NCBI GenBank assembly: GCA_964591705.1
Contig: CAZQCX010000028.1
Coordinates: forward strand, 1-20,337
Direction of reading: 5' to 3'
DNA from: UBA11855 sp964591705
GTDB taxonomy: Archaea; Thermoproteota; Bathyarchaeia; Bathyarchaeales; Bathycorpusculaceae
DNA: 20,337 nt
This document shows positions 6,815 to 13,810 of the stretch, in pieces. Both the position numbers and the translations under genes were made by a program. Below the pieces are notes generated by a model. That model saw only the letters and a list, made by a program, of their open reading frames with translations, ran no database searches and had not been told where the DNA came from. Position 1 is the stretch's first letter. Every line of letters starts with the position of its first letter.

Positions 6815-8179
6815 TCATTTCACTAAGGGATACCCGGCTTTCTTCCAAGCGTCAACGCCGCCCAGAACATTGTATGCTTGGGCGAATCCCCCTCTTAGTA
6901 ATACACTTGCCCCAAAACTGGACCTGTTCCCTGTCTTGCATATGACGAATATTGGTTTGTTTCGGGGCAGTTTGTCTGTCTCATTCTGAAGTTTGCCCAA
7001 ATAGATGCGCGTTGAGCATTCGATGTGTCCTTCGTTCCACTCGGATTCTCTGCGAACGTCCAAGACGAAAATGTCCTGTTTTGATGAGAGCATTCGGTTC
7101 AGATCCTGAACTGTGGCAAGGTTGAGTTTGGCTACTGGTAGGCTTTCTTTGTACCAGCTCTCCAATCCATTGGCAAGGTAGCCTTCCACGTTATCATAGC
7201 CGAGGCGGTACAGGCTTCTTTCCGCAAAATCAGCTGCCTCCAAGTTCTCCGCGACAATCAAAATCGGCTTGTCGTAGGGCAGAACCCAGCCTGCGTTAGA
7301 AAGCCTGCTTGGCGGCAAGCTATAGGAGTCTTTTATGTGAGCACCTCCGAAAGCAGCAGGGGTTCTGACGTCCACGACGTATGCGCCTTTCTTCACTTTA
7401 TCGTTGAATTCGGAAGCCTTAAGGGGACGCAGGGTAGCAAACATGCCAACTGTAGGGGGACCGTGCAGGTTGTATTGCTCCATTTTCTTGAAGTACGGAG
7501 GCGTTTGGTGACGTTCAGCCACTTTGGCAGCTATAAATTGTTGCTTGCTGAGTTGCAGCATCGGGTTTGTTGCTTTCTCTATTCCTAAAGTGCTTATTTC
7601 TCTCTCGCTGATTTTTCCTCCGCATACTGATCCTGCACCGTGCGCTGGGAGCACCATTACGCCATCGCCTAGCGGCAGCAGCTTCTCGAATAGGTTGTTG
7701 TATAGTTTTTCGCTCATGATAGGGGTCATCTTAGATCCCAAGAAATCTGTCCTACCCACGTCGCCCACGAATAACGTGTCTCCTGTGAAAACTATCACGG
7801 GTTGGTTGCCTGATTCACTGTCAAGAAGCACATAACAGGTGCTCTCTGGTGAATGTCCGGGTGTGTGTAGCGCCACTATCTTCAGTGAGCCTATGGAGAA
7901 TTCTTGCTTGTCATTGATTGTTGATCCATAGCCCCAATCTAAGCCTGGTCCGTGGAGCACTTGTGCTCCAGTTACCTTGGAGAGTTCAACAGAGCCTATA
8001 ACGTAGTCTTCGTTCCTGTGAGTTTCAAAAACATACTTTATTTTTGCTTCCCACTTTTTTGCAGTTTCCAGATAAATATCGCAGTCTCTTCTTGGATCTA
8101 TCACGGCAGCTTCGTTCTTGGAGCCCACCAAGTAAGAAATATGCGAGACAATCTCTGATTTTAAAACTTGAAACTTCAT
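6815..8179 (-). CDS. MBL-fold protein with two rhodanese domains
   Basis: A metallo-beta-lactamase domain (about 1-240) followed by two rhodanese domains (about 255-350 and 365-458), the layout of persulfide dioxygenase/sulfurtransferase fusions. Numbering is from the alternative TTG start at 8197. The first metal motif, normally HxHxDH, is HRNEDY at 60-65, so two His ligands are replaced by Asn62 and Tyr65. His114 (TPGHSPES), Asp140 (FTGDTLF) and His186 (PAHG) remain. Rhodanese 1 lacks the active Cys (IVAENLEAADF), while rhodanese 2 has Cys420 in VICKTGNRSS and should be active. The ATG at 8177-8179 begins MKFQVLKSE, the usual family start, and has AAAGG just before it; the TTG adds six residues. 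It leads the operon with the YeeE/YedE pair. A role in handling persulfide or thiosulfate is likely; classical dioxygenase activity is doubtful given the changed ligands. Confidence 0.85.
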   Translation of the reverse strand: MKFQVLKSEIVSHISYLVGSKNEAAVIDPRRDCDIYLETAKKWEAKIKYVFETHRNEDYVIGSVELSKVTGAQVLHGPGLDWGYGSTINDKQEFSIGSLKIVALHTPGHSPESTCYVLLDSESGNQPVIVFTGDTLFVGDVGRTDFLGSKMTPIMSEKLYNNLFEKLLPLGDGVMVLPAHGAGSVCGGKISEREISTLGIEKATNPMLQLSKQQFIAAKVAERHQTPPYFKKMEQYNLHGPPTVGMFATLRPLKASEFNDKVKKGAYVVDVRTPAAFGGAHIKDSYSLPPSRLSNAGWVLPYDKPILIVAENLEAADFAERSLYRLGYDNVEGYLANGLESWYKESLPVAKLNLATVQDLNRMLSSKQDIFVLDVRRESEWNEGHIECSTRIYLGKLQNETDKLPRNKPIFVICKTGNRSSFGASVLLRGGFAQAYNVLGGVDAWKKAGYPLVK

Positions 8180-8365
8180 ACCTTTCACTTCTGGCAAATG
8201 TTATTCTTGCTTTTCTGTTAAACGTTTTGTCATTCGTTTTGCCCTATTGTATCATACGGAAACTGGAAGCAGGCTTCATGTTGGATTGTTTCGCAATTGG
8301 TCAACGTCTGTACCTGCAGATTTTTCTATGAGTTAGTGTTTAATAGTTTGGTCTGAGGGCAAAGG

Positions 8366-8575
8366 ATGTTTGAGGCTATCACAGAGGCGATTTCGGGTCT
8401 CATCATAGGCTTAATGTCAGGAACGGTCGGCTTCTTCATAGTAATGATTCTGGCCTTTGTTTACCGCTACTTCACTCTAGAGAAGCTAACTTCGTTCATT
8501 GGAATAGTATTTGGTCTTGGTTTTCTTGGATTCTCTGGTGGGTTACTCGCTATTCTTGAGCAGCCCAGGGACTAG
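8366..8575 (+). CDS. Small two-helix membrane protein
   Basis: A 69-residue protein with two hydrophobic segments (about residues 9-33, and 43-62 after the YRYFTLEKLTSF linker) and a short polar tail. The linker is mildly basic. The ATG has GAGGGCAAAGG directly upstream, and TGTTTAATAG at about 8337-8346 is a plausible TATA box. It is divergent from the MBL/rhodanese operon, so the two may share control. No family is recognised; Gly-rich helices suggest oligomer packing, nothing more. Confidence 0.6.
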   Translation: MFEAITEAISGLIIGLMSGTVGFFIVMILAFVYRYFTLEKLTSFIGIVFGLGFLGFSGGLLAILEQPRD

Positions 8576-8628
8576 CGCGCATACTTGGTTCAATCGATCA
8601 AGATTTTGTGGAAGCCTATAGGGATTGA

Positions 8629-8811
8629 GAAGCAGTTGAAAACGAAGTTGAATCGAGTTTTATCCGAAGAATCGTGTGGGTCATAAGAAGGAGGCGTGGG
8701 GTTGCACTGCCATCTTTAATCCGAGGAGGGTACAGCTTATCCATCAAGAGGTTCAAAGATCAATTGATGTCTGAGGTAAAGAATACAACTGACAAATACC
8801 TGAGACCTTGA
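8629..8811 (+). pseudogene. Possible C-terminal remnant of an unknown protein
   Basis: This 60-codon open stretch reads as credible basic protein (ESSFIRRIVWVIRRRRGVAL, then GGYSLSIKRFKDQLMSEV, ending KYLRP and TGA) but has no good start. In the same frame just before it lies a TGA at 8626-8628, and upstream of that more credible sequence (ILGSIDQDFVEAYRD). The simplest reading is a gene tail broken by a nonsense change. A GTG at codon 16 could start a shorter protein. No family is recognised. Confidence 0.3.
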
Positions 8812-8869
8812 GTGTATGCAAAAGCATAAAAAACAAGAGCTTTTATCATTTTTAATGGAGGAAAAAAGA

Positions 8870-9760
8870 TTGACAAGATACTTTGCGATAGCGGGAGTGC
8901 AGACAGCAATTACCCCGGGAAACACCAATGAAAATGCGACAAAAATGGTTAATTCCATTGAAAATATTTCTGCTGCATTTCCATGGGTTGACATGATCTG
9001 TTTCAGCGAACTCTGTGTAACAGGGTTTAATCCTGCAACTTGGAGGATGCAAGCGGAACCTATACCTGGAAACATAACAGATAAATTTTGTGAAATGGCA
9101 AAGGCAAACAAAAAATGGCTTCTACCTGGTTCAATGATTGAAGTTGACGAAGACAAGATATACAACTGTGCAGTCATCATATCGCCTGAGGGAAAAATCA
9201 CAGCAAAATACAGAAAGATGTTTCCTTGGTCACCTTTCGAAACCACAACGCCAGGTAACAAATTCTGCGTATTTGACATTGCAAATGTTGGTAGGTTTGG
9301 ATTATGCATTTGCTATGACTCTTGGTTTCCGGAAGTTGCCAGAACTCTGGCATGGATGGGCGCAGAGGTGGTCTTACATCCTACAATGACCCCTAGTTCG
9401 GCAAGTCCTCTGGAAGTCACAGTGAATAAGGCAAATGCAATTTTTAACCAATGTTACATAGTTAGCATCGGAGGCGTTGGGCCTCAAGGACCGATAACTC
9501 TAGCAGGTCACTCTATGATTGTAGACCCTGAGGGGAGGGTAGTTCAGGAGGCTGGAGAAGGCGAGTCAGTGATGATTGAAATCTTGGATCTAGACAACGT
9601 GACAAAGGCGAGGGAATATGGTACCCTATGTATTGGTCCATTCTGGAAACATTTACTGGAATATCACCATGAATTTTCAGTCTACGAAAAGTTGGAGGAA
9701 GGAGAAGTATACAAGAAGTTGGGAAGACTAAAGCTTTACGATAAAATCAGACCATTTTAA
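8870..9760 (+). CDS. Carbon-nitrogen hydrolase (nitrilase family)
   Basis: A nitrilase-superfamily amidohydrolase. The Glu-Lys-Cys triad is visible: Glu in CFSELCVTGF, Lys in AKYRKMFPW and Cys in LCICYDSWFPE (residues 65, 134 and 166 counted from the upstream ATG at 8816). The remaining sequence (GHSMIVDPEGRVVQEAGEGE) is typical of the aliphatic amidase/carbamoylase branches. The enzyme hydrolyses a C-N bond in an amide or N-carbamoyl compound in the cytoplasm; the substrate is not evident. I place the start at the TTG at 8870-8872 because GGAGG lies at 8857-8861, eight bases before it, and the family begins at this point; the ATG at 8816 would add 18 residues. A box CATAAAAAAC at about 8825-8834 may be the promoter. 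It stands alone between remnants and the RNA candidate. Confidence 0.82.
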   Translation: MTRYFAIAGVQTAITPGNTNENATKMVNSIENISAAFPWVDMICFSELCVTGFNPATWRMQAEPIPGNITDKFCEMAKANKKWLLPGSMIEVDEDKIYNCAVIISPEGKITAKYRKMFPWSPFETTTPGNKFCVFDIANVGRFGLCICYDSWFPEVARTLAWMGAEVVLHPTMTPSSASPLEVTVNKANAIFNQCYIVSIGGVGPQGPITLAGHSMIVDPEGRVVQEAGEGESVMIEILDLDNVTKAREYGTLCIGPFWKHLLEYHHEFSVYEKLEEGEVYKKLGRLKLYDKIRPF

Positions 9761-9779
9761 AACAACCCATATCGAGCGC

Positions 9780-9812
9780 TTTCTTTTTGTGGGCATAACA
9801 AATTTCTTTTTT
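9780..9812 (+). terminator. T-tract terminator after the amidohydrolase gene
   Basis: Two T-rich runs (TTTCTTTTTG and TTTCTTTTTT) start about 20 bases after the stop codon. Archaeal RNA polymerase stops at such U-runs without needing a hairpin. Confidence 0.45.
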
Positions 9813-9877
9813 ATGGCGGTGTGGTGTTTGTTAGTTTCTCCCTTATTCTGCGTTCTGATGCCTTTGACTATTCAGTC

Positions 9878-9886
9878 TTATATGCC
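9878..9886 (+). promoter_or_regulatory. TATA box ahead of the RNA candidate
   Basis: CTTATATGC at this position would place a transcript start about 25 bases downstream, near 9905, just before the chain of hairpins described in the next entry. No protein frame begins there, which is what points to an RNA gene. Confidence 0.4.
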
Positions 9887-9904
9887 TCCTGACGCCTAAT
9901 GTGC

Positions 9905-10163
9905 TGAAGCGTTAAGGGAAGGTTAGGTGGACTGCGGCTTTGTGTATCTCCACCTCGGGGAGTCCAATGGTTATTGGGTGCAGCTGGAGAAGTGACTAGC
10001 ATCCAGTCTTTAACTTGTTTAGGATTTGCTTATGTGTCTGGGGGCACCCAATTCCTTCTGTAGCCTCTACAAGCGTGTTTGCTACGAGGGTAAAATGGAC
10101 ATTACCCTTGAGTTGGCGGTACAAATGGCGAGTGGCGAAATCTCCTGCAATCCGCTTTTTTCC
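9905..10163 (+). ncRNA. Candidate structured non-coding RNA, about 255 nt
   Basis: The 467-base gap between the amidohydrolase and the next gene has no credible protein frame but is dense in perfect helices: AGGTGG/CCACCT (9925-9930, 9950-9955); ATTGGGTGC/GCACCCAAT (9973-9981, 10044-10052), enclosing CTGGA/TCCAG (9984-9988, 10002-10006); and GGGTAA/TTACCC (10088-10093, 10102-10107). An alternative pairing GGACT/AGTCC (9929-9933, 9961-9965) competes with the first. A TATA box lies at 9878 and the stretch ends in a T6 tract at 10156-10161 that is part of a dispersed repeat. I looked for hallmarks of RNase P RNA, SRP RNA and cobalamin riboswitches and did not find them. H/ACA guide RNA remains possible. 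No function is assigned; bases 10164-10227 show nothing. Confidence 0.4.
10130..10163 (+). repeat. Dispersed T-tract repeat, copy C
   Basis: This copy reads AGTGGCGAAATCTCC followed by TGCAATCCGCTTTTTTCC. It aligns over about 33 bases with copies at 10555-10592 and 13426-13463, all on the plus strand and all between genes. Here it ends the structured RNA candidate, so it may serve as that transcript's terminator. Confidence 0.55.
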
Positions 10164-10227
10164 TAATTAATCCATAGCGAAAGCTGCAGACAAACTGAAG
10201 GAATATTGTATTTAATGAATTTCGGAA

Positions 10228-10446
10228 TTAGGCCTGCCATTTCTTCTCTAGTTCCCACTGCACTTCATAACCTATCAAAATCAAGGCAACAACTGTTAGA
10301 ATAATGCCGAAGACAAGTAGTAGCCAGAGGTGTGATCTGCCAAGGTAGTCGTCAAGCAGTGTCCAAACGCTTCTGAAAACCAGTATTGAAGCAAATAACA
10401 ACACCAGTTCTCCAACGATCAGCCTGACCCAACGCATAACAGTCAA
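10228..10446 (-). CDS. Small two-helix membrane protein
   Basis: A 72-residue protein with two hydrophobic segments (about 7-28 and 40-60) linked by RSVWTLLDDYLGRSHLW and ending in a charged cytoplasmic-type tail EVQWELEKKWQA. The start is a TTG at 10446 or an ATG three codons later; AAAGGA lies about 11 bases before the TTG, and TTTTAAAG just upstream could be a TATA element. No family is recognised. It is on the same strand as the PerR-type gene but separated from it by about 180 bases with its own apparent promoter. Confidence 0.55.
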   Translation of the reverse strand: MTVMRWVRLIVGELVLLFASILVFRSVWTLLDDYLGRSHLWLLLVFGIILTVVALILIGYEVQWELEKKWQA

Positions 10447-10554
10447 TGACGCGGATTTCCTTTAAAAGAATATGCTGCGATTGAGAATTGACTTGTAGCC
10501 AAAACTCCCATTTCTTTTTCCTTCTTTTCTCTTTGACACAAATTTTGCCCCCGT

Positions 10555-10592
10555 CCTCAGTGGCGACATTTCGCGCGGCCACTTTTCTTCAG
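10555..10592 (+). repeat. Dispersed T-tract repeat, copy B
   Basis: CCTCAGTGGCGACATTTCG followed by CGCGGCCACTTTTCTTCAG. The first 15 bases match the katG-downstream copy almost exactly. Unlike the other two it does not follow a plus-strand gene; it lies between two minus-strand genes, so it is not simply a terminator. The rest of 10447-10628 has no gene. Confidence 0.55.
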
Positions 10593-10628
10593 AAAATGTT
10601 TCAGCCGCTTGAGGTTATCGTTATTATT

Positions 10629-11066
10629 CTACTTGGTTTCATTGCATTTCTGGCAAGTGCCATACACATCTATGCGCTGTCCGTTCGGCTTGAATTTTGT
10701 AGTGACAGCAACCCTGTTCATTATTTCTTTTGAAGCGAGATCGTCTACATCAGTAATTCTACCGCATTTTTCGCAAATCAGGTTTGTGTGAGGCTTCATA
10801 TAGGAATCAAATCTTGCTTGGCCTTTGGGAAAATTCAGTTCCTGAACCAAATTAAGATCCCTCAGTACTTCCATCGTCTTGTAGACCGTCGCCAGACTCA
10901 CTGTCGGATGGACTTTCTTCACCTCGTTGTACACTTCTTGGGCTGAAGGATGTTCTCTGCTGTTGAGGGCGATTCGGCAGATGACTATCCTCTGAGGAGT
11001 TGCCTTGTAACCTTTGCTGCGTAGAGCTTCAATTGTGGAGGCGTCTGATTTAAGATAGGTGGCCAT
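10629..11066 (-). CDS. perR: Fur-family peroxide sensor, PerR type
   Basis: A 145-residue Fur-family repressor. The N-terminal winged helix (about 12-80) has ATPQRIVICRIAL and HPTVSLATVYKTMEVL. The C-terminal dimer domain holds two CxxC pairs, Cys98/Cys101 and Cys138/Cys141, for the structural zinc. By alignment with Bacillus PerR the sensing-metal ligands are His39, Asp87, His93 and Asp106, with the fifth His replaced by Asn95, a change common in other PerR-like proteins. Asp at 87 rather than Glu is the PerR-like choice. It is divergent from katG with 111 bases between them, so it probably represses katG and itself until peroxide oxidises its metal-binding His residues. The ATG at 11064-11066 has no clear ribosome site; an A/T-rich box at 11091-11100 suggests a nearly leaderless transcript. 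Confidence 0.88.
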   Translation of the reverse strand: MATYLKSDASTIEALRSKGYKATPQRIVICRIALNSREHPSAQEVYNEVKKVHPTVSLATVYKTMEVLRDLNLVQELNFPKGQARFDSYMKPHTNLICEKCGRITDVDDLASKEIMNRVAVTTKFKPNGQRIDVYGTCQKCNETK

Positions 11067-11070
11067 GTGA

Positions 11071-11131
11071 ATTATTAGATAATCACAATTCTTAAATAAA
11101 CCTTTTCGCTATCCAATAGTGGACGAAAAGG
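11071..11131. promoter_or_regulatory. Shared perR/katG control region
   Basis: The stretch CTTAAATAAA at 11091-11100 could serve as TATA element in both directions. Between it and perR lies ATTAT-TAG-ATAAT (11071-11083), an A/T-rich inverted repeat similar in character to Fur/PerR boxes. On the katG side is a perfect 8-bp inverted repeat, CCTTTTCG (11101-11108) and CGAAAAGG (11124-11131), with TCCA/TGGA nested inside. Either could be the operator for the PerR-type repressor. Confidence 0.5.
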
Positions 11132-11177
11132 TAATGTTCTAAGATGAAAGAAACATACAGAAAGGAGTTGTGTCAAG

Positions 11178-13352
11178 TTGAATGATGAAAAGAGGATTAC
11201 AGGTAGGCGCATGGGCAAGTTAACCCGAGATTGGTGGCCTAACCAGTTGAACCTGAATGTTTTGCATCCACATTGTCCCCTGTCCAATCCGATGGGCAAG
11301 GAGTTCAACTATGCTGATGAATTCAAGAAACTCGACTTGGAGGCCGTGAAGAAGGACCTTTCTGCGTTGATGACTGACTCGAAGGCTTGGTGGCCGGCCG
11401 ATTACGGTCACTATGGCGGACTCTTCATTCGGATGGCGTGGCACAGCGCCGGCACTTACCGCAAGGGCGACGGTCGTGGGGGCGCTGGCTCGGGCCAGCA
11501 GCGTTTTCCACCTCTGAACAGTTGGCCGGACAACGTTAACCTCGACAAGGCGCGTCGTTTGCTTTGGCCAATCAAGCAGAAATATGGCGAGAAAATCTCC
11601 TGGGCAGATCTGATGGTTCTTGCTGGCAACTGCGCTCTGGAGTCAATGGGTTTGAAGACGTTTGGCTTTGGAGGCGGGCGCAAAGACGCTTGGGAGCCTG
11701 AAGACGTTTACTGGGGAGGTGAGAGCAAGTGGCTTGAAGACAAGCGCTACACCGGCGACCGGGAACTTGAAAATCCTCTGGCTGCTGTGCAGATGGGGTT
11801 GATCTATGTGAACCCGGAAGGACCGAACAGCCACCCGAGTGCGGTCGCTTCTGGCCGCGACGTTCGTGAGACCTTCTCGCGCATGGGAATGAATGACGAG
11901 GAAACCGTCGCACTCATCGCCGGCGGGCATACATTTGGCAAATGTCACGGTGCTGGCAATGTATCCCATTTGGGTCCTGAGCCCGAAGCAGCAGGCATCG
12001 AAGAACAGGGCCTTGGCTGGAAGAGTACCCTTGGTAGCGGCAAAGGGGCTGACACGATAACTAGCGGCATTGAGGGGGCGTGGACGCCGAACCCGACCCA
12101 ATGGGGTATGGAATATTTCCACATGCTGTTCGACTACGACTATGATTTGGTGAAGAGCCCCGCCGGTGCATGGCAGTGGGTCCCGGTGAATCCGGATGAA
12201 AAGGATCTCGCGCCGGCCGCTCACGATCCGTCGAAGCGGGTTACGACCATCATGACCACAGCGGATATGTCGTTGCGGATGGATCCGATCTATCGACCGA
12301 TTGCGAAGTGGTTCTACGAGAACCCGGAGAAGTTCGCAGATGCGTTTGCTAGGGCGTGGTTCAAGCTGACGCATCGTGACATGGGTCCACGGTCGCGTTA
12401 TCTTGGTCCAGATGTTCCAGCAGAGGAATTGATCTGGCAAGATCCTGTGCCCGCAGTTGATCATGAACTGATCGACGGGCAGGACTGTGCAGACCTCAAC
12501 GGTAAGATCCTTGCCTCGGGCCTGTCAATCTCGGAGCTTGTCTATACTGCCTGGGCGTCAGCGTCCACGTTCCGTGGCTCCGACAAGCGGGGCGGTGCGA
12601 ACGGGGCACGTATCCGTCTTGCTCCACAGAAGAATTGGGAAGTCAACCAGCCTGAGCAACTGGCAAAGGTGCTCGAAACCCTCAAAGGCATCCAGAAGGC
12701 ATTCAACGGCGCACAGTCAGGCGGGAAGAGGGTTTCGCTCGCTGACTTGATTGTCTTGGGTGGCTGTGCAGGTGTCGAGCAAGCTGCAAAGAACGCCGGT
12801 TACGACATGACCGTTCCCTTCACGCCAGGACGCGCGGATGCGTCGCAGGAGCAAACCGAGGTGGAATCATTCGCTGTGCTCGAACCGGTTGCAGATGGGT
12901 TCCGTAACTACCTCAAAAAGAAATATGCCGTATCGGCAGAGGAACTGCTGGTTGATCGTGCGCAACTGTTGACGCTGACCGCTCCTGAGATGACGGTTCT
13001 CGTTGGTGGCATGCGCGTCTTGAATGCCAACTTTGGGCAGTCTCAGCACGGTGTCTTCACAAAGCGGCCAGAGGCGCTCACTAACGACTTCTTCGTGAAT
13101 CTGCTCGACATGGGCACGACATGGAAGGCAACTTCGGAAGACGAAGAAGTGTTCGAGGGTCGTGATCGTGCAACGGGGAAGCTCAAGTGGACTGGTACCC
13201 GTGTCGACCTCATCTTCGGTTCGAACTCTCAACTCCGGGCATTGGCGGAAGTCTACGGATGTGAGGATTCCCAGGAGAAGTTCCTGCATGATTTCATAGC
13301 GGCGTGGGTCAAGGTAATGAACCTTGACCGCTTCGACGTCGCCTGGTCATAG
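11178..13352 (+). CDS. katG: Catalase-peroxidase
   Basis: A 724-residue bifunctional haem enzyme that removes H2O2 by catalase and peroxidase reactions. The distal site RMAWHSAGTYR gives Arg85, Trp88 and His89; Tyr210 (YVNPEGP) and Met236 (SRMGMNDEET) complete the Trp-Tyr-Met cross-link needed for catalase activity. The offsets from Mycobacterium KatG residues 107, 229 and 255 are all 19. His251 in GGHTFGKCHG is the haem ligand and SGIEGAW holds the Ser and Trp of the proximal side. The second, haem-less half is complete, so the length is normal. The start is TTG at 11178 with GGAG about ten bases upstream. The gene is visibly more G+C-rich than its neighbours and resembles bacterial katG, suggesting transfer. 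Divergent perR is the likely regulator. Confidence 0.96.
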   Translation: MNDEKRITGRRMGKLTRDWWPNQLNLNVLHPHCPLSNPMGKEFNYADEFKKLDLEAVKKDLSALMTDSKAWWPADYGHYGGLFIRMAWHSAGTYRKGDGRGGAGSGQQRFPPLNSWPDNVNLDKARRLLWPIKQKYGEKISWADLMVLAGNCALESMGLKTFGFGGGRKDAWEPEDVYWGGESKWLEDKRYTGDRELENPLAAVQMGLIYVNPEGPNSHPSAVASGRDVRETFSRMGMNDEETVALIAGGHTFGKCHGAGNVSHLGPEPEAAGIEEQGLGWKSTLGSGKGADTITSGIEGAWTPNPTQWGMEYFHMLFDYDYDLVKSPAGAWQWVPVNPDEKDLAPAAHDPSKRVTTIMTTADMSLRMDPIYRPIAKWFYENPEKFADAFARAWFKLTHRDMGPRSRYLGPDVPAEELIWQDPVPAVDHELIDGQDCADLNGKILASGLSISELVYTAWASASTFRGSDKRGGANGARIRLAPQKNWEVNQPEQLAKVLETLKGIQKAFNGAQSGGKRVSLADLIVLGGCAGVEQAAKNAGYDMTVPFTPGRADASQEQTEVESFAVLEPVADGFRNYLKKKYAVSAEELLVDRAQLLTLTAPEMTVLVGGMRVLNANFGQSQHGVFTKRPEALTNDFFVNLLDMGTTWKATSEDEEVFEGRDRATGKLKWTGTRVDLIFGSNSQLRALAEVYGCEDSQEKFLHDFIAAWVKVMNLDRFDVAWS

Positions 13353-13354
13353 CA

Positions 13355-13383
13355 GGAGGTAGTTAGCGATGGCAAAATGGTAA
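13355..13383 (+). other. Strong ribosome site with a 4-codon frame
   Basis: Directly after the katG stop is GGAGG (13355-13359), then after nine bases ATG GCA AAA TGG TAA, encoding MAKW. This is a better ribosome site than that of katG itself. The likeliest reading is the start of a lost downstream gene that came with katG; a short regulatory peptide is possible. Confidence 0.35.
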
Positions 13384-13425
13384 GAAACCAGACTCAGATT
13401 GGCTCGAGCATGGATTTGCTCCCAG

Positions 13426-13463
13426 CCCTCAGTGGCGACGTCCCCCGCGATCCATTTTTTCAG
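13426..13463 (+). repeat. Dispersed T-tract repeat, copy A (katG terminator?)
   Basis: CCCTCAGTGGCGACGTC followed by CCCCGCGATCCATTTTTTCAG. It is related to the copies at 10130 and 10555, lies 74 bases after the katG stop and ends in a T6 run at 13455-13460, so it may terminate katG. Upstream bases GGATTTG-CTCCCAG-CCCTCAGTGGC also resemble GGATTTG-AACGTAC-CCCTCAGTGGC in the tRNA remnant near 4180. Confidence 0.55.
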
Positions 13464-13569
13464 TGGAAAGCAGCAAAAGCCTTAAGAGGAGTTGAAAGCT
13501 ACTGTAAATAACCTTAGATAATTTCAAGCTACACCTTATTATGTGGTATAACATGTGGAGGGCGGCAGT

Positions 13570-13806
13570 TTGGTAAAAAGCATAATCGACCTAGACGAGA
13601 GAGAAAACAGAATAGTCAACATAGTGAAGGCAAAGTACGGCCTCAAAGACAAAAGCCAAGCCCTAAGCATCATACTAAAGCGCTACGAAGAATGCGAGCT
13701 TGAACCACAGCTCAGACCAGAATTTGTCAAGGAAATACAAGAAGCCCGAGAGCACGGCAAGTTTGTGAAGGTAAAGAATCTCGCAGAAGAATTCAAGACC
13801 GAGTGA
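13570..13806 (+). CDS. DUF2683-like antitoxin
   Basis: A short protein (78 residues from the TTG at 13570) with VKSIIDLDERENRIVNIVKA, a strand then helix, and GLKDKSQALSIILKRYEE, the second helix, giving a ribbon-helix-helix fold. The charged tail EPQLRPEFVKEIQEAREHG is the part that would bind a toxin. Archaeal DUF2683 proteins with this start are antitoxins for RelE-like toxins. GGAGGG lies seven bases before the TTG and decides the start; a GTG at 13555 is an alternative that would place this site inside the gene. The toxin gene behind it is only a stub, so the antitoxin is probably an orphan. Confidence 0.72.
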   Translation: MVKSIIDLDERENRIVNIVKAKYGLKDKSQALSIILKRYEECELEPQLRPEFVKEIQEAREHGKFVKVKNLAEEFKTE

Positions 13807-13810
13807 TCGC

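Noticed and set aside
8737..9309. A 190-codon minus-strand frame
   Set aside because: It lies antisense to the nitrilase-family gene, whose catalytic residues and ribosome site are clear on the plus strand.
9893..10163. RNase P RNA, SRP RNA or cobalamin riboswitch
   Set aside because: The conserved blocks of these RNAs (for example GGAAAGTCC of RNase P and GGAAGGGAGCA-like SRP helix 8) could not be found.
11643..12464. A 273-codon minus-strand frame inside katG
   Set aside because: It is a shadow caused by the high G+C codon use of katG; its composition (Arg/His/Pro-rich) is not protein-like.
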